Shown here piece after piece: positions 46,567 to 59,087 of a stretch of DNA of 64,000 nucleotides. Within the stretch, counting starts at the first letter, position 1. Each line of letters starts with the position of its first letter. The stretch comes from Pelomonas caseinilytica. Its GTDB lineage: Bacteria; Pseudomonadota; Gammaproteobacteria; Burkholderiales; Burkholderiaceae_C. The notes under the pieces were generated by a model that worked only from the letters and a program-made list of their open reading frames with translations, made no database searches and had not been told where the DNA came from. The position numbers were made by a program, and so were the translations under genes. The stretch covers positions 1-64,000 of the forward strand of contig NZ_JAJTWT010000009.1 in NCBI RefSeq assembly GCF_021353235.1, read 5' to 3'.

Positions 46567-47670
46567 CTATCCCAGGCCGCGCCGCTGGTAGAGCTGGCCG
46601 GCCAGCCGTGCCACCCGACCCTCCAGTTCGAGTTCGAGCAAGGCGGCGCTCAGCTCGGCTGCCGGCCAGCCGCAGCGGGCCATCAGCGCGTCCAGGCTGA
46701 CCGGGTCGAAGCCCATGGCGTCCAGCAGGGCCTGCTGGCCGTGGGGCGGCTCTGGCGCGGGCTCCGTCGGCGCCTTCGGCGCGCGCGGCGTGCCCGGTGC
46801 GGGCAGCTCCTCCAGCACGTCCTCGGCGGACTCCACCAGCTTGGCGCCCTGGCGGATCAGGGCATGGCAGCCGCGCGACTGCGGCGAATGGATGGAGCCC
46901 GGGATGGCGAAGACCTCGCGCCCCGCCTCGACGGCCAGCCTTGCGGTGATCAGCGAGCCCGACTGCACGGCCGCCTCGACGACGAGGCAGCCCCGCGACA
47001 GGCCCGCGATGATGCGGTTGCGCCGCGGGAAGTTGGCCTGCATGACCGGCGTGCCCAGCGAATACTCGCTGACGATGAGGCCGCCGGCGGCGAGCAGCCG
47101 TGCGGCGAGTTCCTCGTTGCGGCGCGGGTAGACCTGGTCCAGCCCGGTGCCGACGACGGCGATAGTGGCGCCGCCGGCGTCCAGGGCGCCCTCATGGGCG
47201 GCGGCGTCCACGCCCAGGGCTAGGCCGGAGACGATGGTGTAGCCCGCCGCGGCGAGGGCACGGGCGAAGGCCCGGGCGTTGTCGCCGCCCTGGGCCGTCG
47301 GGTTGCGGCTGCCGACGATGGCCAGCGACGGCGTGCCCAGCAGCTCCCTTCGGCCCTGCAGCCACAGCAGCAGCGGCGGGTCGGCGGTGGCGAGCAGCGG
47401 CGCCGGGTAGTCGGCGTCGCCGAGGGCGAGCAGGCCGTGGCCCGCCTCGGCCAGCCAGGCTTCGGCCTGAACCATCAGCTCGGCGAGGTGCTCGGGCGGT
47501 GCAGCCAGGGCCTGGCGCTGCCGGGGCGACAGCACCTGCTCGAGCGCGGCTGCAGGCAGCTCGAACACCGCCTCGGGGCTGCCCGCCATGGCCAGCAGCC
47601 GGCGGACGGGGCCGGCGCCGAGGCTCTCGGTCAGCCGCAGCCAGGCGGCCAGCTCGCCGCGGTCCGCCAT
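46567..47670 (-). CDS. dprA: DNA processing protein DprA
   Basis: Loads RecA on incoming single-stranded DNA in natural transformation. The 367 residues have the Rossmann-like fold: LAIVGSRNPTAQG, SGLALGVDAAAHEGAL, VVGTGLDQVYPRRN, SEYSLGTPVMQANFPRRNRIIAGLS, AGREVFAIPGSI, and a C-terminal winged-helix domain (VSLDALMARCGWPAAELSAAL). ATG at 47670 gives the normal start; the LysM gene ends 13 bp upstream. Confidence 0.95.
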   Translation of the reverse strand: MADRGELAAWLRLTESLGAGPVRRLLAMAGSPEAVFELPAAALEQVLSPRQRQALAAPPEHLAELMVQAEAWLAEAGHGLLALGDADYPAPLLATADPPLLLWLQGRRELLGTPSLAIVGSRNPTAQGGDNARAFARALAAAGYTIVSGLALGVDAAAHEGALDAGGATIAVVGTGLDQVYPRRNEELAARLLAAGGLIVSEYSLGTPVMQANFPRRNRIIAGLSRGCLVVEAAVQSGSLITARLAVEAGREVFAIPGSIHSPQSRGCHALIRQGAKLVESAEDVLEELPAPGTPRAPKAPTEPAPEPPHGQQALLDAMGFDPVSLDALMARCGWPAAELSAALLELELEGRVARLAGQLYQRRGLG

Positions 47671-47683
47671 GGCGCGCCGGCCG

Positions 47684-48856
47684 TCAGGGCTGGGTGAAGC
47701 GGTCGCCGGCCTTGACCGGCTGCTGCACGGAGATGATGAGCGCATAGGACACGCGCTCGTAGACCTCGAAGACGAACAGGATGCCGTGGCGTTCGTCGGG
47801 CAGCTTGATGGCCTCGGCCTTCTCGGCCGTGGTGTCGCGCACGACCGGGCCGTCGCGCCACAGGGCGAAGACGTGGCCGCGCTCGACGCCGTCGCGCTTG
47901 CCGCGGTTCAGGGCCACGATCTGGTTCTGGCCCGCGTTCAGCGCGTCGCCGTAGAGCGCCACGATCTGACCCGCGAGGGCCTTGTCGGGCGCATGCGGCA
48001 CGTAGCGGTCCAGGTTGCGCTGCGGTGCCGGGGCGAGGCGGTCGCCGATGCCGACCTCCTGCTTGGTCAGGCGGATCTTGAGCGTGGCCGGGATGACGTC
48101 GGTGTTGCCGTCGGCGCGCGGGCGGTCCTCGGCGGGGCGGATCAGGTCGGCCGTGCCGACGTAGGGAGCCTCGTAGCCGAGGATCTCGCGGGTGGCCGGA
48201 TCGATCAGCGGGCGGGAGTTGCGGAAGATGCGGAAGTCGGTCGCGCCGCCGAAGTCGCCGCGGGCATAGGCCAGGTCGCCCTGGCCGAGCACGACATGAC
48301 CCTCCTGGGCGGCGACGATGCGCGGCGCCTTGGCCAGCTCGTCGGTGTCGAAGACGACCGTGTCGGTCAGGAAGGGCTGGATCAGGGCCAGCGGGATGGT
48401 CGGGATGGGATTGGCGTCCAGCGCCGAGATGCGCATCTGCGGGCTCAGCTTGACGGTGTCGTTCGCGGCACCGGCACCGACGCGCTGGCCGAACTCCAGC
48501 CGGGCGCGGCCGTCGACCTTGACCAGCACCAGCATCTGCCCCGGGTAGATCAGGTGGGGATTGCGGATCTGCTCGCGGTTCATGCCCCAGAGCTCGGGCC
48601 AGCGCCAGGGGCTCTTCAGGAAGAGCTTGGAGATGTCCCAGAGCGTGTCACCGGGCTTGACGGTGTAGGTGTCGGGCGCGGAAGGCGCCAGTTCCGACAG
48701 CGGCACGCCCGCGGCGGCGACCTGGTCGGCCACCCGGCGCTGCTCGGGGGTGACGGGCAGCTTGCTGGCTTGGGCCCAGGCCGTGGCCGTCGCGAGGGTC
48801 AGGCAGGCTGAAAGGACGGCAGTGACGGCGAGGGGGGCGGGGCGTGCTGCGGGCAT
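47684..48856 (-). CDS. LysM-domain exported protein
   Basis: A 390-residue protein with a signal peptide (VTAVLSACLTLATATAWA). The LysM domain is at about residues 60-115 (DTYTVKPGDTLWDISKLFL, then LIYPGQMLVLV), which binds peptidoglycan. The remaining 270 residues are beta-rich and belong to the long LysM proteins always found beside dprA in Burkholderiales. ATG 48856 precedes the signal peptide. Divergent from def. Confidence 0.92.
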   Translation of the reverse strand: MPAARPAPLAVTAVLSACLTLATATAWAQASKLPVTPEQRRVADQVAAAGVPLSELAPSAPDTYTVKPGDTLWDISKLFLKSPWRWPELWGMNREQIRNPHLIYPGQMLVLVKVDGRARLEFGQRVGAGAANDTVKLSPQMRISALDANPIPTIPLALIQPFLTDTVVFDTDELAKAPRIVAAQEGHVVLGQGDLAYARGDFGGATDFRIFRNSRPLIDPATREILGYEAPYVGTADLIRPAEDRPRADGNTDVIPATLKIRLTKQEVGIGDRLAPAPQRNLDRYVPHAPDKALAGQIVALYGDALNAGQNQIVALNRGKRDGVERGHVFALWRDGPVVRDTTAEKAEAIKLPDERHGILFVFEVYERVSYALIISVQQPVKAGDRFTQP

Positions 48857-48982
48857 CGGGCGCGGTCTCCGAGGGGATTGCCGGATCGGCGAAAATCCGG
48901 GTGATTCTGCCCGCATTCAACCCGGCCGGCCCCCGCTTGCGAGTGCTTACAAAGCATCGGCCGTGGCCGCGGGCCCACACCC

Positions 48983-49519
48983 ATGGCACAACTGCACATC
49001 CTCCGCTACCCCGACCCGCGCCTGCACACCGTCGCCAAGCCCGTCGCCGAGGTGGACGCCCGCATCCGCCAGCTCGTCGACGACATGCTGGAAACCATGT
49101 ACGCCGCCGACGGCGTCGGCCTGGCCGCGACGCAGGTCGACGTGCACGAGCGCGTCATCGTCATCGACACCTCCCAGGACCGCGACACCCCCCGCGTGCT
49201 CATCAACCCCGAGATCATCAAGATGAGCGAGCGCATGGTCGAGGGCGAGGAGGGCTGCCTGTCCGTGCCCCAGATCTACGACAAGGTGCCCCGCCACGCC
49301 GAGGTCACGGTGCGCGCCACCAACCGCGACGGCGAGGCCTACGAGTTCGACGCCGACGGGCTGCTGGCCGTCTGCGTGCAGCACGAGATGGACCACCTCA
49401 TGGGCAAGGTCTTCGTCGAATACCTCAGCCCCCTCAAGCGCGACCGCATCAAGACCAAGATGATCAAGAAGACGCGCGAGGAGGAGGCTGAATCGCGCAA
49501 GCGCCTGCAGCGCCTCTGA
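48983..49519 (+). CDS. def: Peptide deformylase
   Basis: Removes the N-formyl group from new proteins. The 178 residues have all three motifs: [16 protein letters not shown] (Cys ligand) and QHEMDHL (His, Glu, His). The tail is basic. It is followed by fmt after 7 bp, the standard def-fmt pair. Confidence 0.97.
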   Translation: MAQLHILRYPDPRLHTVAKPVAEVDARIRQLVDDMLETMYAADGVGLAATQVDVHERVIVIDTSQDRDTPRVLINPEIIKMSERMVEGEEGCLSVPQIYDKVPRHAEVTVRATNRDGEAYEFDADGLLAVCVQHEMDHLMGKVFVEYLSPLKRDRIKTKMIKKTREEEAESRKRLQRL

Positions 49520-49526
49520 GCGGGCC

Positions 49527-50471
49527 ATGCGCATCGTCTTCGCCGGCACGCCGGAGTTCGCCGCCGTCGCCCTCGACGCCCTTCTCGCCGGGGGTTTCAC
49601 CGTTCCGTTGGTGCTGACCCAGCCCGACCGGCCCGCCGGCCGCGGCATGAAGCTGCAGGCCTCGCCGGTCAAGCAGCGGGCCCTCGCCGCGGGCATCCCG
49701 GTGACGCAGCCGCAGGGGCTCAGGCTCGACGGCAAGTACGCGGCCGATGCCGCCGCGGCGCGGGAGGCCCTGCAGGCCGCGGCGCCCGACCTCATGGTCG
49801 TGGCCGCCTACGGCCTCATCCTGCCGCAGTGGGTGCTGGACCTGCCGGCGCAGGGCTGCCTCAACATCCACGCCTCGCTGCTGCCGCGCTGGCGCGGCGC
49901 GGCGCCCATCCATCGCGCCATCGAGGCCGGCGACGCCGAGACCGGCATCACCATCATGCAGATGGATGCGGGCCTGGACACCGGGGCGATGTGCGTCGTC
50001 GAGCGCCTGGCCATCCGCCCCGATGACACCACCGCGACCCTGCACGACCGCCTGGCCGCCCTGGGCGGGCGGCTCATCGTCGAGGCCCTGGAGATGGCCG
50101 CCTGCGGCGGCCTGCCGCACACGCCCCAGCCGGCCGAGGGCGTGACCTATGCGCACAAGATCGAGAAGGCCGAAGCCGCCATCGACTGGACGCGGCCTGC
50201 CGCCGAGATCGAGCGGCGGCTGCGCGCCTTCGACCCCTTCCCCGGCGGCGTGGCCACTCTGGCCGGCGAGGCCGTCAAGGTCTGGCGTGCCGAGGTCGTC
50301 GAGGGCCGCGGCCAGCCCGGCGAGGTCATCGCCACGGGACCGGTCGTCGCCTGCGGCGAGGGCGCGCTGCGGCTGACTGAACTGCAGCGCGCTGGTGGCA
50401 AGCGCGGCCCGGCGGCGGCCTTCCTGCAGTCCCGGCCCATGGCCGTGGGCGAACGCTTCGGCGCGGCTTGA
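49527..50471 (+). CDS. fmt: Methionyl-tRNA formyltransferase
   Basis: Formylates initiator Met-tRNA. The 314-residue protein shows [32 protein letters not shown] (catalytic Asn and His; here [20 protein letters not shown]), [14 protein letters not shown], and a C-terminal OB-type domain. Translated together with def. Confidence 0.97.
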   Translation: MRIVFAGTPEFAAVALDALLAGGFTVPLVLTQPDRPAGRGMKLQASPVKQRALAAGIPVTQPQGLRLDGKYAADAAAAREALQAAAPDLMVVAAYGLILPQWVLDLPAQGCLNIHASLLPRWRGAAPIHRAIEAGDAETGITIMQMDAGLDTGAMCVVERLAIRPDDTTATLHDRLAALGGRLIVEALEMAACGGLPHTPQPAEGVTYAHKIEKAEAAIDWTRPAAEIERRLRAFDPFPGGVATLAGEAVKVWRAEVVEGRGQPGEVIATGPVVACGEGALRLTELQRAGGKRGPAAAFLQSRPMAVGERFGAA

Positions 50472-50529
50472 AACCCCGCGGGCGTGGCACCATCTGCCAC
50501 GTCACCCTCATTTCCTGGAGCCCGCCGCG

Positions 50530-51384
50530 ATGTTCAACCTCGTGAAGACCGCCATCCTGATGGCCGCCATCACGGCGCTGTTCATGGCCGTCGGCGCCAT
50601 GGTCGGCGGGCGTACCGGCATGCTGGTCGCCCTGGCGCTGGCCGTGGGCATGAACTTCTTCAGCTACTGGTTCTCGGCCGACATGGTGCTGAGGATGTAC
50701 AACGCCCGCGAGGTCGACGCGGGCAGCGCGCCGCAGTTCTACCGGCTGGTGCAGGAGCTGGCCGCGCGCGGCGGCCTGCCGGCGCCCAAGGTCTACCTCA
50801 TCGACGAGGAGGCGCCCAACGCCTTCGCCACCGGCCGCAACCCCGAGCATGCCGCCGTGGCCGCCACGACCGGCATCCTGCGCCTGCTGTCCGAGCGCGA
50901 ACTGCGCGGCGTCATGGCGCACGAGCTGGCCCACGTCGCCCACCGCGACATCCTGATCAGCACGGTCAGCGCCACGATGGCCGGCGCCATCTCCATGCTG
51001 GCCAACTTCGCCACGATCTTCGGCGGACGCGACGAGAACGGCCGCCCCGCCAACCCGCTGGCCGGCCTGGCCGTGGCCCTGCTCGCGCCGCTGGCGGCCA
51101 GCCTCATCCAGATGGCCATCAGCCGCGCGCGCGAGTTCGAGGCCGACCGCGGGGGCGCCGAACTCTCCGGCGACCCGGCGGCCCTGGCCTCGGCGCTGCA
51201 GAAGATCCACCACTACGCCCAGGGCATCCCGCTCGCGCCGGCCGAGGCCCACCCCGAGACGGCGCAGATGATGATCATGAACCCGCTGTCCGGCGGCGGC
51301 TTGCGGGGCCTGTTCTCCACCCACCCGTCCACCGAGGAACGCGTCGCCCGGCTGATGGCCATGGCCCAGGGCCGGGCGGCCTGA
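50530..51384 (+). CDS. htpX: Membrane zinc protease HtpX
   Basis: A 284-residue inner-membrane M48 peptidase for quality control. Two N-terminal helices (about 5-25 and 30-48), the zinc motif [12 protein letters not shown], two more helices ([33 protein letters not shown]), then [13 protein letters not shown] with the third ligand. The C-terminal [14 protein letters not shown] is typical. 58 bp after fmt. Confidence 0.96.
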   Translation: MFNLVKTAILMAAITALFMAVGAMVGGRTGMLVALALAVGMNFFSYWFSADMVLRMYNAREVDAGSAPQFYRLVQELAARGGLPAPKVYLIDEEAPNAFATGRNPEHAAVAATTGILRLLSERELRGVMAHELAHVAHRDILISTVSATMAGAISMLANFATIFGGRDENGRPANPLAGLAVALLAPLAASLIQMAISRAREFEADRGGAELSGDPAALASALQKIHHYAQGIPLAPAEAHPETAQMMIMNPLSGGGLRGLFSTHPSTEERVARLMAMAQGRAA

Positions 51385-51420
51385 CTCAAGTTGCCGCGCG
51401 GGCTGCCGATACCAGTCAGG

Positions 51421-51783
51421 ATGAAGCGCCTCCTCCTCGCCCTGCCCCTGCTCGCGGTCCTGTCGGCCTGCGAGCAGCTGGGCATCGACGACCCCGTCAA
51501 GGTTGCCGCCGCCAAGGAGGCCGATGCCAAGGCCATCGGCGGCGCCTGTCGGCACGCCCTGCGGGCGATCGAGGACTGCTACCTGCTCAATCCCAAGGCC
51601 CAGAAGGCGGCGGTCTACGCCGGCTGGCGGGAGATGGACGAGTACATGCGCGAGAACAAGATCGAGGGCATCGCCCCGGTCGTGCCGCGCCCCGGCCAGG
51701 CCAAGCCGGCCGCCGAGGAGGCCGAGGCCAAGCCTGCCGACAAGCCGGCCGACAAAGCCGCCGACAAGCCCAAGGCCCACTGA
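51421..51783 (+). CDS. Small lipoprotein
   Basis: A 120-residue protein with a lipoprotein signal (LLLALPLLAVLSAC; the lipobox Cys is residue 17). The mature part has a helical domain with two Cys (GGACRHALRAIEDCYLLNP, KAAVYAGWREMDEYMRENKI) and a repetitive Ala/Lys/Pro/Asp tail (PADKPADKAADKPKAH). Function unknown. ATG at 51421 follows CAGTCAGG. Confidence 0.85.
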   Translation: MKRLLLALPLLAVLSACEQLGIDDPVKVAAAKEADAKAIGGACRHALRAIEDCYLLNPKAQKAAVYAGWREMDEYMRENKIEGIAPVVPRPGQAKPAAEEAEAKPADKPADKAADKPKAH

Positions 51784-51898
51784 GCAGCCCGGGCCAGCTG
51801 CATTTCAGCCCCACGATCCTGCGCATCGTCGCGTCGGCCCTGGCGCGGCGCCCTAACGGCGGCAAGATGCGGCCATCGCAATCCCGATGGAGCCCGCC

Positions 51899-52654
51899 AT
51901 GACCCCGAACCGCCGCCACTTCGCCTTCGGCCTCGCCACCCTCGCCGCCGTGCTCGCCGTCCCCGCCGGGGCCTGGAGCTGGAACAGCGGTGAGCGTGTC
52001 CAGGGCAACGGCGACATCGCCACCGAAGCCCGCGACCCGGGCGCCTTCGACGGCGTCTCCACGGTCAGCGGCTTCAACATCGTCATCCGCCAAGGCTCGT
52101 CCAACAAGGTCGAGGTCAAGGCCGACCGCAACCTGCTGCCCTACATCGAGACCCGCGTCGTCGACGGCGGCAAGGGGCGCACGCTGGAGATCCAGCCCAA
52201 GAAGGGCTACAACCTGCAGACCTCGACCACGCCGAGCTTCACCATCGAGATGCCGGCCCTGCGCGCCGTCTCGGTGGCCGGCTCGGGCACCATCAAGGTC
52301 GAGGCGATGAAGACCGCCGGCGTCGACGCCGCCATCGCCGGCTCGGGCGACATCCGCTTCGCCGGCCTGGACGCCGAACGCCTGGGCATGAAGGTCAGCG
52401 GCAGCGGCAACATCATCGCCGCCGGGCGCTGCGGCAATGCCAACGTCTCCATCGCCGGCAGCGGCGACGTCAAGGCCGCGGAACTGGCGGCCGAGGAAGT
52501 CAAGGTCAGCATCGCCGGCAGCGGCGACGCCCTCGTGCAGGCCACCAAGCGGCTGAACGTGTCCATCGCCGGCAGCGGCGACGTGAAGTACGTCGGTTCG
52601 CCCGAGATCAGCTCCTCCATCGCCGGCAGCGGCAAAGTCCGGAAGATGAATTGA
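51899..52654 (+). CDS. DUF2807 (head-GIN) exported repeat protein
   Basis: A 251-residue protein. The first 25 residues are a signal peptide preceded by RR (NRRHFAFGLATLAAVLAVPAGA). The rest is a right-handed beta-helix: the motif (S/A)IAGSGD recurs at roughly every 20 residues, at least five times, each giving one turn. This matches DUF2807 (putative auto-transporter adhesin, head GIN). Function unknown. Confidence 0.88.
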   Translation: MTPNRRHFAFGLATLAAVLAVPAGAWSWNSGERVQGNGDIATEARDPGAFDGVSTVSGFNIVIRQGSSNKVEVKADRNLLPYIETRVVDGGKGRTLEIQPKKGYNLQTSTTPSFTIEMPALRAVSVAGSGTIKVEAMKTAGVDAAIAGSGDIRFAGLDAERLGMKVSGSGNIIAAGRCGNANVSIAGSGDVKAAELAAEEVKVSIAGSGDALVQATKRLNVSIAGSGDVKYVGSPEISSSIAGSGKVRKMN

Positions 52655-52655
52655 C

Positions 52656-52733
52656 CACCCCCTACCGGCTTCGCCGGCCCCCTCAAGGGGGCGCCGCCAG
52701 TGGCCTGGCAAAGCCAGTTCCACGGCGGCCGCT
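52656..52733. repeat. REP-like palindromic intergenic element
   Basis: Three nested hairpins in 78 bp: CCGGC/GCCGG, CCCCCT/AGGGGG, and GCCGCC...GGCGGC around TGGC...GCCA. The sequence looks like a dispersed palindromic repeat of this bacterial group. It may also terminate the DUF2807 transcript. A T6G10 run follows at 52764-52779. Confidence 0.55.
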
Positions 52734-52801
52734 GGAGGGGCGGCGGGCGCGTTGCGCCGCCTGTTTTTTGGGGGGGGGGAGCACGCCGCCACAATGGCGG
52801 G

Positions 52802-53518
52802 ATGAGCTTCACGAGCAGGCTGCGCGCGCTGGCGGCCGACCCTGATTTCCGTACCGGTGCGCGCGACATGGCTTCGCCATCGCTGGGACTGGCCGCCTGG
52901 GGCCTGGTGACCGGCGTGACCATGATCAAGAGCGGACTGGCCCTGCCGCTGGCCATGGGCATGTCGCTGCTGGTGTTCGCCGGCAGCGCCCAGCTGACGG
53001 CCCTGCCGCTGATCGCCTCCGGCGCCCCGCTGTGGGTGCTGCTGGCCACAGCCTTCTGCGTCAACCTGCGCTTTGTCATTTTCAGCGCCCAGTGGCGCAA
53101 CTACTTCGGCCACCTGCCGCGGCTCCAGCGCTTGCTGCACGGCTATTTCGCCGCGGACCTGAACTTCGTCTACTTCGTGAGGCGTTATCCCGAGCCGCGC
53201 CCAGGCCCGGGACAGCGGCGTTACTTCTGGGGCGGCGTGGCGGTCAACTGGCCGACCTGGCAGGCCGCCTCCTTCGCCGGCATCCTGCTGGCCGACCGCA
53301 TCCCGGCCCACTGGGGCATCGGCTTCGCCGGCGTGCTCGCCCTGCTGGGCCTGTCCTACTCGCTGCTGACCGAACGCGTGCTCTGGTGGGTGGCGGTCAC
53401 GGCCGGCGCGGTGTCCGTCGCGACCTACAACTTGCCGCTCAAGCTCAACATCCTGTGCGCCATCGTGGCCGCCGGTGCGGTGGGCTGGTGGCTGGACGCG
53501 CGAAGGGGCCGGGCATGA
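52802..53518 (+). CDS. azlC: AzlC-family amino-acid exporter, large subunit
   Basis: A 238-residue inner-membrane protein with about five to six helices. Family stretches are [37 protein letters not shown] and [18 protein letters not shown]. AzlC with AzlD exports branched-chain amino acids. ATG at 52802; a GGGGGAGC precedes. The last codons overlap azlD. Confidence 0.92.
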   Translation: MSFTSRLRALAADPDFRTGARDMASPSLGLAAWGLVTGVTMIKSGLALPLAMGMSLLVFAGSAQLTALPLIASGAPLWVLLATAFCVNLRFVIFSAQWRNYFGHLPRLQRLLHGYFAADLNFVYFVRRYPEPRPGPGQRRYFWGGVAVNWPTWQAASFAGILLADRIPAHWGIGFAGVLALLGLSYSLLTERVLWWVAVTAGAVSVATYNLPLKLNILCAIVAAGAVGWWLDARRGRA

Positions 53519-53844
53519 GCGAGCCCATGACCTGGATCGCCCTCGTCGGCCTCGCGGCCGTGACGGTGCTGACGCGCGGGTTCTTCCTCATCGGCGACGA
53601 GCCCCTGCCCATCCCCGACTGGCTGCGCGAGCTGCTCAAGGTGGCGCCGCTGGCGGCGCTGGTGGCCGTCGTCGCCCCCGAGGTCTTCATGACCCAGGGC
53701 CACGTCATCACCACCTGGCAGGACGCGCGCTGGCCGGCAGCCGTCGCCGCCACGGCCTACTACTTCTGGCGCAAGGGCATCCTCGGCACCATCCTCGTGG
53801 GCATGGCGGTGCTGCTGCCGCTGCGCCTGGGCCTCGGCTGGTGA
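53515..53844 (+). CDS. azlD: AzlD-family amino-acid exporter, small subunit
   Basis: A 109-residue protein with three to four helices ([57 protein letters not shown]). ATG overlaps the azlC stop by 4 bp (ATGA), so the two are translated together. Confidence 0.92.
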   Translation: MSEPMTWIALVGLAAVTVLTRGFFLIGDEPLPIPDWLRELLKVAPLAALVAVVAPEVFMTQGHVITTWQDARWPAAVAATAYYFWRKGILGTILVGMAVLLPLRLGLGW

Positions 53845-53891
53845 GCAGAGGCGAGAATCGCGGCAGTTTTCCTCAACTGCACCGCCCGACC

Positions 53892-55085
53892 ATGAACGTC
53901 ATCCGCTTCTCCGACCTGATCGCCGCCGGCAAGGTGGCCGGCCAGCGCGTCTTCATCCGCGCCGACCTCAACGTGCCGCTGGACGACCACGGCAAGATCA
54001 CCGAGGACACCCGCATCCGCGCCTCGCTGCCGGCCATCAAGATGGCGCTGGACGCCGGCGCGGCCGTCATGGTCACCTCCCACCTCGGCCGCCCGACCGA
54101 GGGCGAGTTCAAGCCCGAGGACTCCCTCGCCCCCGTGGCCGAGCGCATGGCCGAGCTGCTGGGCCGGCCGGTGCCACTCAAGGCCGACTGGGTCGATGGC
54201 GTGGCCGTCGCGCCGGGCGAGCTGGTGCTGCTGGAGAACTGCCGCGTCAACAAGGGCGAGAAGAAGTGCAGCGAGGAGCTGTCGAAGAAGCTCGCGGCCC
54301 TGTGCGACATCTTCGTGCACGACGCCTTCGGTACCGCCCACCGCGCCGAGGCCACCACCTACGGCATCGCCAAGTACGCCAAGGTCGCCTGTGCCGGCCC
54401 GCTGCTGGCGGCCGAGATCGACGCCATCACCAAGGCCCTGGCCAACCCGCGGCGTCCGCTCGTCGCCATCGTCGCCGGCTCCAAGGTCTCCACCAAGCTG
54501 ACCATCCTGCAGAGCCTGTCCAAGAACGTCGACGGCCTCGTCGTCGGCGGCGGCATCGCCAACACCTTCATGCTGGCCGCGGGCCTGAAGATCGGCAAGT
54601 CGCTGGCCGAGCCCGACCTCGTCGACCAGGCCAAGGCCGTGATGGCCGCGATGGCGGCGCGCGGCGCCGAGGTGCCCATCCCCGAGGACGTGGTCACGGC
54701 CAAGACCTTCGCCGCCGGCGCGACGGCTTCCGTGAAGGCGGCCACCGACGTCGAGGACGACGACCTCATCCTCGACATCGGCCCCAAGACCGCCGCCAAG
54801 CTGGCCGACAAGCTCAAGGCCGCGGGCACCATCGTGTGGAACGGGCCGGTCGGCGTCTTCGAGTTCCCGGCCTTCTCCCATGGCACCGAAGCCATCGCCC
54901 GCGCCATCGCCGAGAGCGTGGCCTTCAGCATCGCCGGCGGCGGCGACACCCTGGCGGCCATCGCCAAGTACGGCATCGAGAAGGACGTGGGCTACATCTC
55001 CACCGGCGGCGGCGCCTTCCTGGAGGTGCTTGAGGGCAAGACCCTGCCCGCCTTCGAGATCCTGAGCCAGCGCGCGGCCGGCTGA
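53892..55085 (+). CDS. pgk: Phosphoglycerate kinase
   Basis: Makes ATP and 3-phosphoglycerate from 1,3-bisphosphoglycerate. The 397 residues show [56 protein letters not shown] and [13 protein letters not shown]. 48 bp after azlD. Confidence 0.98.
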   Translation: MNVIRFSDLIAAGKVAGQRVFIRADLNVPLDDHGKITEDTRIRASLPAIKMALDAGAAVMVTSHLGRPTEGEFKPEDSLAPVAERMAELLGRPVPLKADWVDGVAVAPGELVLLENCRVNKGEKKCSEELSKKLAALCDIFVHDAFGTAHRAEATTYGIAKYAKVACAGPLLAAEIDAITKALANPRRPLVAIVAGSKVSTKLTILQSLSKNVDGLVVGGGIANTFMLAAGLKIGKSLAEPDLVDQAKAVMAAMAARGAEVPIPEDVVTAKTFAAGATASVKAATDVEDDDLILDIGPKTAAKLADKLKAAGTIVWNGPVGVFEFPAFSHGTEAIARAIAESVAFSIAGGGDTLAAIAKYGIEKDVGYISTGGGAFLEVLEGKTLPAFEILSQRAAG

Positions 55086-55105
55086 AGCTGGCGTCATGAG
55101 CCCCA

Positions 55106-55128
55106 CGGCGGCGCCCTGTGCGCCGCCG
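55106..55128 (+). terminator. Hairpin after pgk
   Basis: Perfect 9-bp G+C-rich stem CGGCGGCGC/GCGCCGCCG with a 5-nt loop, 20 bp after the pgk stop. No T-run, so it may be Rho-assisted. Confidence 0.6.
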
Positions 55129-55235
55129 CGGGAACCGCCTGATGTCGGCCTCGGCATGGATCGCCAGCAAACCGGCATCGCGGGCCGCTGAAACGCGGCG
55201 TAACCTTGCGGGTTCCCCTCTGGAAACCCGCTGCC

Positions 55236-57563
<2,328 letters not shown>

Positions 57564-58535
57564 ACTGCGCCAGGGCGACGCCTGCGAGGATGACGCCCGC
57601 GCCCAGCAGCTTGTGGGCGCTGAACTGCTCGCCGCCCCAGGCCCAGGCGGTGAGGCCGGCCACCAGCGGCATCAGGTAGATGAGGGGGCGGTGCGTGCGA
57701 CGCCGCGCCTCTCGTTGGCTCAGCCCCAGGCCAGCCAGCCGATGAAGCCGCCGCCGGCCACCTGCCAGGCCGTGCCGGCCCAGACCCATGCCGGCTGCGC
57801 CGCCCAGTCCAGCGCGCGCAGCGCCGGCAGGCACCACAGCAGCATGGGCAGCGTGCACACGAGGCTGCCATAGCCCAGCACCGTCACGCCGCCGTGGTGC
57901 TGGATGAGGGGCTTGCTCGCCACCGTGTAGTAGCTGAACAGGGCCGCGGCGGCCAGCAGCGTCAGGTCGCCGAGCGAAGCCTGCCAGTCCGCCGCGAGCA
58001 GCTTGTCCGACGTGAACACCAGCGCCCCGGCGGCGGCCGTGGCCACGCCGGCGACCTGCCCGGCCGACAGGCGTTCGACGCCGCTCAACCGCAGGATCAG
58101 CAGCGTGAACACCGGCCCGCAGGCCAGCAGCACGCTGGCGCTGAAGGCGGTGGAGCCCTGCATGCCATAGGCCGACAACAGCAGGTGCAGGCCCTGGCCC
58201 ACGAGGGTGAGGCGCACCAGCGGCGCCACCTCGGCGCGGTCCAGCCGCGGCCAGCGCAGCCCGAAGCGCCAGCACAGCAGGGCCACCGCGCAGAAGGGCA
58301 CGAGCAGGTAGCGCAGTCCAAGGAAGCCGACCGGACCGACCTGGCCGAACAGCGCCTTTTGCAGCGGGAAATTGAGGCCCCAGATCAGCACCACGGCGAG
58401 GGCGGCGAGCAAGGGCGCCGGGGCGGGCGGTGCGGTGGAGCGATCGGACATGAGGGCGGGGCGGGCGGAGGTCAGAATTCTCCCGCGCAGCCACCGCGCT
58501 GCAGCGAGCCCTTGCCCACCCGGAGCTGAAACCCC

Positions 58536-59018
58536 ATGGATCCCCAACCGCCCACGCGCATCGCGCCGCTCGACCCCGCGCACCCCGAAGCCCAGGCGCT
58601 GATCGCCCGGTCCGAGGCCCTGATGAGCGCCCTCTACCCCAGCGAGAGCAACCACTTCGAGCCGGCCGAAGGCCTGCGCCCGCCGCAGGGCGGCTTCTAC
58701 GGGGCCTGGCGCGGCGAGCGCCTCGTCGGCTGCGGTGGGGTCAAGCACTTCGCGGCGGACGGCGGGCCGGCTTACGGTGAGATCAAGCGGCTTTTCGTGC
58801 TGGACAGCGAGCGCGGGCGGGGCGTGGCCCGGCAATTGATGGCGGCGCTGGAGGGCGAACTCACCGCCCGCGGCGTGCGCCTGGCGCGGCTGGAGACGGG
58901 CATCCACCAGCCCGAGGCCCTGGGCCTGTACCGGCGGCTGGGCTATGTCGAGCGCGGGCCCTTCGGCGGCTACGCCCCCGACCCGCTGAGCCTGTTTATG
59001 GAGAAGGCGCTGGCCTGA
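58536..59018 (+). CDS. GNAT-family N-acetyltransferase
   Basis: A 160-residue acetyl-CoA-dependent transferase. Motifs: YGEIKRLFVLDSERGRGVARQLM (motif A with the RGxGxA pyrophosphate loop), EALGLYRRLGYVERGPFGGY (motif B) and the C-terminal SLFMEKAL. Substrate unknown. Likely a small-molecule or amino-group acetylase. Divergent from the EamA gene. Confidence 0.92.
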   Translation: MDPQPPTRIAPLDPAHPEAQALIARSEALMSALYPSESNHFEPAEGLRPPQGGFYGAWRGERLVGCGGVKHFAADGGPAYGEIKRLFVLDSERGRGVARQLMAALEGELTARGVRLARLETGIHQPEALGLYRRLGYVERGPFGGYAPDPLSLFMEKALA

Positions 59019-59087
59019 AACGCGAAGAAACTCGCGGCGGGCGGCGCGGACCATAATTCCGCGCCCCCAAGAAAGTTGAGACAAGCC

